From Cytophagales bacterium (lineage in GTDB: Bacteria; Bacteroidota; Bacteroidia; Cytophagales; Spirosomataceae), in contig JABMMK010000219.1 in NCBI GenBank assembly GCA_013205605.1, positions 1 to 5,969 of the forward strand: a DNA stretch of 5,969 bases, in the 5' to 3' direction. The notes under the pieces are model-generated. The model had not been told where the DNA came from. It saw only the letters and a list, made by a program, of their open reading frames with translations, and made no database searches. Shown here in pieces: positions 1 to 5,969 of the stretch (its first letter is position 1; every line of letters starts with the position of its first letter). Both the position numbers and the translations under genes were made by a program.

Positions 1-1
1 A

Positions 2-178
2 GGTTATCTCGCACAAACCAACGATATATCATTTGAAAACATGCGCAAGGCTATTGTCTATGGCTCTGCAATGGCATCATTCTGTGTAGAGAAATTTGGG
101 ACTGAACGACTTTTTGAAGTGACGTCCTCCGATTTAGAAGCAAGGGTAAGCGAATTTAGAGAACTCGCTCGCTTTTAG
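2..178 (+). CDS. PfkB-family sugar/nucleoside kinase, C-terminal fragment
   Basis: The open frame from the left edge to the TAG stop at 176-178 encodes 58 residues, beginning GYLAQTNDISFENMRKAIVY and ending EFRELARF. The stretch 'MRKAIVYGSAMASFCVEKFG' is typical of the last helices of the PfkB/ribokinase family in Bacteroidota. In that family the catalytic GAGD motif lies just before a 'GGFMGYLA'-like segment, so the visible part starts right after the active-site motif, which is off the window. Members phosphorylate sugars or nucleosides with ATP in the cytoplasm. The substrate cannot be told from this fragment because the sugar-binding lid and core are missing. The gene converges on the M16 gene and overlaps its stop codon by 4 bp. 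The family call is fairly secure and the specificity is unknown. Confidence 0.8.
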   Translation, partial: GYLAQTNDISFENMRKAIVYGSAMASFCVEKFGTERLFEVTSSDLEARVSEFRELARF

Positions 179-1446
179 TTTCCGCCCACAACGACTTCGG
201 TTAATTTTGAGGGGTCTAGGTATTTATTAGCTAGATCCCTTATTTCATTCGGGGTGCATGAAAAAATTTGATCTTGAAATTGATCATAATAATCGGCATC
301 CAATCCTTCTAATTCAATTATTTTTACTTTTTCTGCGATGTCAAATGCTTGAGTTAATTCTCCCGTAAAGCTCCCCATTAAATAGTTTTTAACCAGAGAC
401 AATTCTTCTTCCGAGACTAATTCGTCTCTTAGAATTTGCATCTCTTTTTTTACTTCAGATATTGTTTCTGCTACATTTTCATTTTTAACATCGGTACCTA
501 CTGCCCAGTAACCTGAACGGTACATCGGAACTAAGGAGGATGATATTCCATAGGTAAATCCCTTCTCTTCTCGGATATTTTTTTGAAGCCTTGAGCCAAA
601 AAATCCGCCAAGAAGCGTATTCAGCACACTGAATTTGAAATAGTCCTTGTTTTTTCTATTAATGGATTTTATTCCTAATCTGATTGAACTTTGTAGGGCA
701 TCCTCCCTTGTCTCTTTCGTTGAGCTTGGTTCCATAAAAATGGGATCCGGGACGATCAATGGTTCTTTTGTATTAAAAGTAAGTCCGCCAAGTGTAGCGT
801 CTAAAATTTTAATTTCTTCATTTGATATTTTTCCTGATAGAAAAATACTGGGTATTTGGTTGGCCCAAGTTTTTTTGTAAAAAGTAATCAGATCGCTTAC
901 TTCGAGTAATGCCAATGACTCTGGAGTTGCAGCGCGGCCATAAGGATCGCCTCCATAAAGTTTATTTCGCATGATTTGACTTGCACTATACGCTGTTTTT
1001 TCCCAGTTTAATTTATTTTTCTGAATTTCAATTTCTAATTCTTTTTTGAATTCCTGTTCGGGGAAAATACACATTTGAATCATCTCGGCCACATACGGCA
1101 TTAATGCGCCGAAATGTTTAACTAATCCATAGACGGTAAATGTGGCTTGATCTAATGTAGCTTGGATATCCCAGAACGCACCATGAAAGTCAAACGATTG
1201 ATGAATATGCAAAGCATCATGCTTGCTTGTGCCACGCTTCATTAATTGGGCCGTTAAACTTGCTAAACCCGCAACATCGCTATGTATTCCCCCGGCTTTT
1301 GTACTTAGCTCAAATTTGAAAACAGGCTGCTCGCCTAGGTTGACCGAGTTAACTACTATGCCATTTTTTAAAATGTGTTTATTGGCAGAGGGAAATTTAA
1401 TTTTTTCAATAGGAAATGCTCCGGGGGCTTTACTTCTGTCCAACAT
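175..1446 (-). CDS. M16-family peptidase-like protein, non-catalytic (HxxEH lost)
   Basis: This complete 423-residue protein has the usual length of a single-chain M16B subunit, with two homologous halves. The N-terminal half has the M16 entry 'LKNGIVV' (26-32) and the helix that normally carries the zinc ligands. Here the expected HxxEH is replaced by SLTAQ (63-67, in GLASLTAQLMKRGT), so both histidines and the catalytic glutamate are gone. The C-terminal half keeps 'GGFFGSRLQKNIREEKGFTYG' features (280-300), including the R292/Y299 pair that binds substrate backbone in M16B enzymes. This pattern matches the R/Y subunit of two-chain M16B proteases, in which a separate subunit holds zinc. No signal peptide is visible, so a cytoplasmic location is likely. 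The ATG start at 1446 is fixed because an in-frame TAG (1447-1449) directly precedes it. No Shine-Dalgarno sequence is seen. It lies 74 bp downstream of porV, behind a likely terminator. A catalytic partner is not in the window. Confidence 0.88.
   Translation of the reverse strand: MLDRSKAPGAFPIEKIKFPSANKHILKNGIVVNSVNLGEQPVFKFELSTKAGGIHSDVAGLASLTAQLMKRGTSKHDALHIHQSFDFHGAFWDIQATLDQATFTVYGLVKHFGALMPYVAEMIQMCIFPEQEFKKELEIEIQKNKLNWEKTAYSASQIMRNKLYGGDPYGRAATPESLALLEVSDLITFYKKTWANQIPSIFLSGKISNEEIKILDATLGGLTFNTKEPLIVPDPIFMEPSSTKETREDALQSSIRLGIKSINRKNKDYFKFSVLNTLLGGFFGSRLQKNIREEKGFTYGISSSLVPMYRSGYWAVGTDVKNENVAETISEVKKEMQILRDELVSEEELSLVKNYLMGSFTGELTQAFDIAEKVKIIELEGLDADYYDQFQDQIFSCTPNEIRDLANKYLDPSKLTEVVVGGN
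211..246 (+). terminator. Candidate intrinsic terminator of the PfkB gene, inside the M16 coding end
   Basis: GGGGTCTAG (211-219) pairs with CTAGATCCC (231-239) across an 11-base loop. All nine positions pair in the plus-strand RNA, one of them as a G:U wobble. The stem is followed by the T-rich TTATTTC. In the minus-strand RNA the same position becomes an A:C mismatch and the T tail is absent, so the hairpin is directional and points the right way to end the kinase transcript 33 bp after its stop. The same bases encode the DLANKYLDP segment of the M16 protein, which is ordinary family sequence, so chance is possible. The T-tract is short and interrupted. Confidence 0.4.
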
Positions 1447-1460
1447 CTAAATAGGGCTTT

Positions 1461-1498
1461 ATAAAAAACAAATGACATCCAATTATGAATGTCATTTG
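1461..1498 (-). terminator. Rho-independent terminator after porV
   Basis: Perfect 10-bp inverted arms, ATGTCATTTG at 1489-1498 and CAAATGACAT at 1469-1478, flank a 10-base loop. On the minus strand the hairpin runs directly into TTTTTTAT (1468-1461). It starts 23 bp after the porV stop codon and ends 15 bp before the M16 start, so it is placed to end porV transcripts. The stem is AT-rich, so termination may be partial, leaving read-through into the M16 gene. On the plus strand the hairpin is not followed by a T-tract, so it is probably not bidirectional. Confidence 0.75.
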
Positions 1499-1520
1499 CA
1501 ATAAAAAAAATATTTTTTAA

Positions 1521-2675
1521 TTATTTCTTAGGAGTATCATTATTGATAGCTGCTAATAAAGTGACTCTTAATGTATTTGCCAATGGGCTGCTTGTTCCAG
1601 TTGGAACTAAGTAAGCAAAGTCAAAGCCATATTTTTGATCCAATTTAAGTCCTACTCCAAAAGTGAAATATTTACGATTCCCTTTCATTTCTGATTCATT
1701 GAAAAATCCACCACGTAAAGCGAAAGTGTTGTTGAATAAATACTCAGCTCCCAATGAAGTAGTAAATTCTTTTATTTCTTCACCAAATCCATCTTCTGCA
1801 TCAAACAATGAACCGAAGATTCCTCCGATGGCAGATGAATTAGAACCCGTTGGATCCGTTTTTGTTGGCGTAGGAACCATCAATTTGTTTAAATCTAACG
1901 TGAATGTTAGTTTATTCTTATCATCTATATTTTTAACAGCGGCAATACCAGCTCTTAAATTTGTTGGGATAAAGTTTTTATCTAATCCACCGTAGGAAAC
2001 TTTACCAGAAATATTAGATAGCATTAAACCATACGTATAGTTCCAGTTTTTTTCTGAAGTATTATTCCAATATAAAGATAAATCTGCTGCTACTGTTTGA
2101 GCTGGTTGCATGGCTGATGTACCTGCACCTTGATAGTTTCCTAAAAGGTTAGAGTTGATGTATTTTAGGTTTAAGCCTAATGACAATGTATTTGACAATT
2201 TTCTTGCATGCGATACAGTCAAAGCATATTCCTTAGAATTAAAGTTACCAGCACTTGTTCCAGTGGCGGTTGTAGCTTGGAACAAACCTTGATCAAAATA
2301 ATTGATCGAAAATCCGAATGCCTGTCCTTTTGCTGTTTTTTTATATCCTGCGATATTGTAAAGTGCCATATCATTTACCAGGTTACGTAACCAAGGAGTA
2401 TATGAAATTGCAAATCCTAAATCTTTATCAGCAGAAGCTAATTTTGCTGGATTCCAATAAATCGCATTTACATCTGAAGAAATGGCTACTCCCGCATCAC
2501 CCATCGCCGCAGAGCGTGCATCTGGTGTTACATTCATGAATAACATGGTTGGTGTTGGAATTCTACCTGAATTCAACTGACCTGAAACCAAAGTTTGACC
2601 TATTGCGAAGTTACATACTAAAAGCGCTATTGCGGATAGTATTGATCTTTGGAGAATAGAAATTTTTGTCGTCAT
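1521..2675 (-). CDS. porV: T9SS outer-membrane shuttle protein PorV (LptO)
   Basis: The 384-residue protein has a Sec signal peptide: basic start (MTTKISILQR), hydrophobic core (about 11-23) and probable cleavage after AIG at 24-26. Cys21 follows valine, not Gly/Ala, so it is not a convincing lipobox. The mature part starts with the PorV/PorQ-family hallmarks: PTPTMLFMNVTPDARSAAMG (about 40-59), then NAIYWNPAKLA (70-80) and PWLRNLVND (94-102). Later parts, GGIFGSLFDAEDGF followed by GAEYLFNNTFALRGGFFNE and GNRKYFTFG, are characteristic of PorV. The family folds as a FadL-like 14-stranded outer-membrane barrel that captures T9SS cargo through its C-terminal domain and carries it to PorU. The length is normal for the family. 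The start is fixed by in-frame TAA TAA stops two to three codons upstream. porU lies upstream on the same strand, as in other Bacteroidota. A candidate promoter precedes the gene and a hairpin terminator follows it. Confidence 0.95.
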   Translation of the reverse strand: MTTKISILQRSILSAIALLVCNFAIGQTLVSGQLNSGRIPTPTMLFMNVTPDARSAAMGDAGVAISSDVNAIYWNPAKLASADKDLGFAISYTPWLRNLVNDMALYNIAGYKKTAKGQAFGFSINYFDQGLFQATTATGTSAGNFNSKEYALTVSHARKLSNTLSLGLNLKYINSNLLGNYQGAGTSAMQPAQTVAADLSLYWNNTSEKNWNYTYGLMLSNISGKVSYGGLDKNFIPTNLRAGIAAVKNIDDKNKLTFTLDLNKLMVPTPTKTDPTGSNSSAIGGIFGSLFDAEDGFGEEIKEFTTSLGAEYLFNNTFALRGGFFNESEMKGNRKYFTFGVGLKLDQKYGFDFAYLVPTGTSSPLANTLRVTLLAAINNDTPKK

Positions 2676-2722
2676 CGGTTATTAAATATTAGATTGTCTA
2701 GTAATTGCAAATTATTTAAGGT

Positions 2723-2730
2723 CAAAAATA
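2723..2730 (-). promoter_or_regulatory. Candidate Bacteroidota -7 promoter box for porV
   Basis: The minus strand reads TATTTTTG here, an exact match to the TAnnTTTG -7 element of the Bacteroidota housekeeping sigma factor. It lies about 48 bp upstream of the porV ATG, which would leave a leader of roughly 40 bases. I see no good TTTG-type -33 box at the usual distance upstream, and the whole gap is AT-rich, so a chance match is possible. If real, porV can be transcribed separately from porU. Confidence 0.35.
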
Positions 2731-2780
2731 AGTATTTTTATAGTATTTAATGTTTAAAAATGTAAAATATTTCATAAAAT

Positions 2781-5700
2781 TTATTTTAGGGTCGTGATTT
2801 TTCCACTGATCAAAATAGTTTCATTGTTTTTACTTGGCAATAATTCCAATTTAAACACGGATTCGCCAATTAATTTAGCTAATTCTTCCTCAGTCCAATC
2901 TATGCTTAATTCAAAGTCTACATTTGAAAAATAAGTAACATTCCCTTTTTTTATCAAAATTTGTTGGCCTAACACATTAAAAATGCTTAGATCATATTGA
3001 TAAATATCCCAAGGTATTTGGCCGATTGCCTTAAATTGCAATCGCTTACTCATGGGGTTAGGAAAGACTACCCATTCTAAACGACTTGCTTCTGAATTTA
3101 TTACTTTGATTTCAAAAAATAATTTTTGAGGGTTATTACTTCCATCCCAACAATTTACCTTAAAAAAGTAGGTCCCTATTTTTAAATTTTTAAAGGGATA
3201 TGTAAATGTCCCTTTTTGAGGAAAATTCAGATCAGGAATGAAATAATCTGATAATTTAATTTTGAGTGTATCATTCACAATGAGCTCAGCAAATTCGTTT
3301 TGATCATTTTTCCAACGAAGTGAATGGTCATCCTCGATTCTAATTTTTAATTCAAAACTGCTATTCATCGTTTGGAATTTGTTTGACTCGGGCTCCATTA
3401 CCGTTATGCTAGGAGGTTTTGTATCCACAGTAACGTTGTTGGAAATTACAACAGGAATCGATTTGAATCCATTGATTTTTTCTCCTGTATTTAATTGACC
3501 TATTATTTTTCCAATCAAAGGTCCATTTGAGTTGGGAATCGATTTTTGACTTACTGAGAATCCAGCGCCAGTCATTTGAATAGTAGAAGTCCAAATTAAA
3601 TCACCTTCAGCAAAATACTCGTAGGAGTTTGTTTTGGTGCCCAAGGTCTTTTTCTTAGTCGGAGGGGAATAAAGGTTTGCCCTTATTTGAGCATTTATAT
3701 TCGTAGGTGTTTTTGTCAATAATTGTCCTTCAAAAAATTTGCTTGAACCGGGAGTAATCGTATCTGTTTTTATCGTTATTGCTTGTCCTGTCCAGGGTAA
3801 TTCTAGGGTAGGGTCACCCAACAAACTGATATTTCGATTAATAACACCGGTTTGACTGCTGTTTTTAGTTTCTTTAAATAAATCGCCAACTCGATATTTT
3901 ACTTCGGTTTTATGATCAATTAAGTTTTTGTAAAAAGATTGACCAAATAAGTAATTACTGCTTTGAAAAACAGGCCTTGTGGTACTAATGAGTCCAATAG
4001 CTCCTCCCTTTGTGGACATTAATGAAATTTCTGCTCCTGATAATTGATTTGGATCATCAAATCGTCCAAATTGACATGTTGCGGTCAATAGAAAAGGCAA
4101 GTGCTGCAAATTCTTTAGGCCAACTAAATCATTATTGGTCAGTATTTTTTCATCTGTCCAGCCACTTTCTGATCCGTGTCCAATAAAATGTATAAAATCA
4201 GCTTCAGAATTAAACAATGAAAGTAATGCGTCTTTTGCTTTTTTAGAGGTGTACATTCCCCCCATCATTTCTTGTTCAAATTGGTCTAAATAAAGCTTTT
4301 TGATGCTCACATCATGGGCATCTTTGATCATTAGATTGGAAAAATCCTCAGCATCTTGAATGTGAATATTAGCATCTCCATCATCGGCTACCCATGCAAG
4401 TACTTCAGGCTTGAAACGAGTATTTTTTTTTGATTCAATATAAGCAGTTAATTTGTTCACAAAGAAATTAGCCTCACTAGGATTTTTTGCCGGAATTCTG
4501 CCAATAGCAACTTGGAGTGTCTTTTTATTTGTTTTTTCACCTTCCAGCCAATCGCCCTCCTCAGGATTTAGTAAACCAAAATAATCATCTGACGAGTAGC
4601 TCAATAATGGTTGGAAAGATTCAATACTTTGGTAGGTCGGCACAAAGCAATTTTTCTCGATGTCAGTTGACACGACCGACTTTCCTTTATAATCAATGGA
4701 TGCATCACCCAAAAGAATCACATATTTTAAAGCAGAATTCGGATGTTTATATTGCCGATAAATAAAATCTCGAATAGCCGTTACATCTTGTTTCCCTCCA
4801 GAATATTCATGGTAGATTTGTTCAGTGTCAACGACTTTTGTGGCGATATTTTGGGAACTACTTTTATATTTTGCGAGTGCATTTGCCGCTTCTTTCAGTG
4901 CTGGGCTCGATATAATAAGCAGTTCATATCCGATTTCTTTGTTAATATTTTGATTAGCTAACAGTTTTATAAAAGCGGGAGATATTGCTTTCTGGCTGTC
5001 AAAAAGCAATAATTGGCTTTCTGGTTTAACATTCAATTTTAAAGCAGATGAATAATTTATAATTTTTGACCAATTGTTCGTGCCGTTGCGCAGCCAAATT
5101 TGTGTGGCCGCATTTGCGTTGAGCATGGAGATAGAAAAACTAGAGTCTTTTGTATTAGGCAATAAATACAGCGGATTATCATGCTTTGCATTGAAAATTC
5201 GAGGGTATTGAAGCGATAAATAGTCAAGATATCCAGTGCCGGTTGTGTTTTTATAGTTAATCGTCCAGCTCCAAAGATTCTCTTTTAATTGGGGTGCCAA
5301 CCATATATTAAGATCCTGAAAATTAGCCTTATTGTCATATCGTCCCCCTGAAATGGCTGGGATTTTCAAGTTTCCTATCGTATTTCCAATTACATCAAAG
5401 GTAAATAAGCCTTCTTGAGTCGAGCTAGAGTAAAAACGACCCCCTAACTTTGAATTCATTCCAAGCTTATAATCTGCGAGTGAATACTGCACCGTTTTGT
5501 TATTTGTTCCATAAAATGCATCACCCACCCATTGTCTCCCCGACTGAATTAAATTATAGGTTTCTGGCTCATAGTGAAAAATAGACCAAGCATAATCCAT
5601 CGTTTTAGAGTCACCCGGTGTGGCTTTTTCTTCGACTATGCGTTTCGCTGCCGGGTCATCCAAGCGCATAAAATAAAAGCTAGAGTCGGAATACGCGTGT

Positions 5701-5969
5701 AACTCTTGGACCCATATTTTTTGTTGAAAATCAAAACGTATTTTATGTGGGGAATTTCCCCAAAAAATAAATGAATCATTCGCATCCCATTTGTTATCCT
5801 GTTCGCCCTCAAAATAGATGGGTATTTCCTCCAAATCTTGAGGCCTAGAAATCTTGAGATCCTGTGGTAAAGTGCCTGAAGCCGTTGAGTAAAGGCTGAT
5901 TTGTTTAGGATTTAAAGTTGACCTGTCGATTTTATTTTTATCGAGCCAAAAGGCATCAATTTTGTAAAT
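2781..5969 (-). CDS. porU: T9SS sortase PorU, C25 gingipain-like protease (5' end off window)
   Basis: The frame stays open to the window edge: 1062 residues are visible, starting IYKIDAFWLDKN, and the signal peptide is missing. A TTG at 5832-5834 is only an internal leucine codon, because family-typical sequence (NPKQISLYS, LPQDLK, RPQDLEEIPIYFEGE) continues upstream of it. Numbering from base 5969: N-terminal beta region to about 340; C25 caspase-like domain about 345-720 with YVILLGDASIDYKG (about 416-429), WVADDGD (526-532), catalytic His598 in HFIGHGSESGW, Cys632 in TATCQFGRFDDP, and the closing LLGDPTLELPW near 716; Ig-like domain about 849-965; and a T9SS C-terminal-domain-like fold from FPNPM (about 969) to the end. 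PorU works at the cell surface, cleaving the C-terminal signal of T9SS cargo and transferring the cargo to an anchor. PorU itself is known to keep its C-terminal domain. The 34-residue His-Cys spacing resembles that of gingipains. porV follows after a 105-bp gap with no terminator seen. Confidence 0.95.
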   Translation of the reverse strand: MYKIDAFWLDKNKIDRSTLNPKQISLYSTASGTLPQDLKISRPQDLEEIPIYFEGEQDNKWDANDSFIFWGNSPHKIRFDFQQKIWVQELHAYSDSSFYFMRLDDPAAKRIVEEKATPGDSKTMDYAWSIFHYEPETYNLIQSGRQWVGDAFYGTNNKTVQYSLADYKLGMNSKLGGRFYSSSTQEGLFTFDVIGNTIGNLKIPAISGGRYDNKANFQDLNIWLAPQLKENLWSWTINYKNTTGTGYLDYLSLQYPRIFNAKHDNPLYLLPNTKDSSFSISMLNANAATQIWLRNGTNNWSKIINYSSALKLNVKPESQLLLFDSQKAISPAFIKLLANQNINKEIGYELLIISSPALKEAANALAKYKSSSQNIATKVVDTEQIYHEYSGGKQDVTAIRDFIYRQYKHPNSALKYVILLGDASIDYKGKSVVSTDIEKNCFVPTYQSIESFQPLLSYSSDDYFGLLNPEEGDWLEGEKTNKKTLQVAIGRIPAKNPSEANFFVNKLTAYIESKKNTRFKPEVLAWVADDGDANIHIQDAEDFSNLMIKDAHDVSIKKLYLDQFEQEMMGGMYTSKKAKDALLSLFNSEADFIHFIGHGSESGWTDEKILTNNDLVGLKNLQHLPFLLTATCQFGRFDDPNQLSGAEISLMSTKGGAIGLISTTRPVFQSSNYLFGQSFYKNLIDHKTEVKYRVGDLFKETKNSSQTGVINRNISLLGDPTLELPWTGQAITIKTDTITPGSSKFFEGQLLTKTPTNINAQIRANLYSPPTKKKTLGTKTNSYEYFAEGDLIWTSTIQMTGAGFSVSQKSIPNSNGPLIGKIIGQLNTGEKINGFKSIPVVISNNVTVDTKPPSITVMEPESNKFQTMNSSFELKIRIEDDHSLRWKNDQNEFAELIVNDTLKIKLSDYFIPDLNFPQKGTFTYPFKNLKIGTYFFKVNCWDGSNNPQKLFFEIKVINSEASRLEWVVFPNPMSKRLQFKAIGQIPWDIYQYDLSIFNVLGQQILIKKGNVTYFSNVDFELSIDWTEEELAKLIGESVFKLELLPSKNNETILISGKITTLK

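Noticed and set aside
647..880. Plus-strand open frame of 77 codons antisense to the M16 gene
   Set aside because: It lies entirely within the well-supported M16 coding sequence, has no recognisable domain and is a frame shadow. The same holds for 1223-1450.
1663..1995. Plus-strand open frame of 110 codons antisense to porV
   Set aside because: It is the complement of PorV codons with no family resemblance, and porV is clearly the real gene. The open frames at 2208-2390 and 2318-2539 are shadows for the same reason.
2612..2614. Possible lipoprotein cysteine (Cys21) in the PorV signal peptide
   Set aside because: The residue before it is valine and the surrounding ALLVC does not fit the lipobox well. 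Cleavage after AIG at 24-26 fits a standard signal peptide.
2690..2700. Small palindrome TAGATTGTCTA in the porV leader
   Set aside because: Only four base pairs around a three-base centre, in AT-rich DNA. It is too short to support an operator or a riboregulator.
2735..2780. AT-rich segment after the porU stop, with near-repeats of AGTATTT and an AAATATTT palindrome
   Set aside because: Base composition alone explains these, and I could not form a convincing stem with a T-tract for a porU terminator.
3409..3594. Short minus-strand frame inside porU
   Set aside because: It is an out-of-frame overlap with porU. Its tryptophan- and serine-rich translation looks like shifted codons. The plus-strand frames at 4517-4765 and 4743-4961 are also shadows.

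Overview
The window is AT-rich and comes from a member of the Bacteroidota (Bacteroidetes). The main evidence is an adjacent porU-porV pair of the type IX secretion system (T9SS), which is confined to that phylum and its close relatives. Leaders without a Shine-Dalgarno sequence, and a TAnnTTTG-type -7 box ahead of porV, fit the same assignment. I cannot name the genus. A Cytophagales-like organism is a guess from general protein character only.

Layout from left to right. Bases 2-178 (+) hold the last 58 codons of a PfkB-family sugar/nucleoside kinase whose start lies off the left edge. It converges on a minus-strand gene at 175-1446, and the two stop codons overlap by 4 bp. That gene encodes a complete M16-family (insulinase/processing-peptidase-like) protein. 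It has lost the zinc-binding HxxEH motif but keeps the C-terminal R/Y substrate-binding signature, so it looks like the non-catalytic half of a two-chain M16B protease. A hairpin with a T-tract (1461-1498) separates it from porV (1521-2675, minus), an outer-membrane beta-barrel. A 105-bp AT-rich gap with a candidate promoter separates porV from porU (2781 to the right edge, minus). PorU is a C25 gingipain-like protease with catalytic His and Cys visible and a C-terminal T9SS sorting-type domain. The porU reading frame stays open to the last base of the window, so its N-terminus and signal peptide are missing.

How the genes work together. In established T9SS biology, PorV is the outer-membrane shuttle that receives cargo from the translocon. 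It delivers that cargo to the PorU sortase, which removes the C-terminal signal and joins the protein to a surface anchor or releases it. The gene order porU then porV, both on the minus strand, matches this partnership. The M16 pseudoprotease is downstream on the same strand but sits behind a likely terminator and has no signal peptide. A functional link to T9SS is therefore not supported by the sequence. The kinase is an unrelated convergent neighbour.

I found no mobile element, CRISPR array, tRNA or rRNA, and no sign of a wholly new system. The points most worth a second look are the inactivated M16 protein without a visible catalytic partner, the overlapping convergent gene ends with a strand-asymmetric hairpin inside the M16 coding region, and the porV-specific transcription signals.
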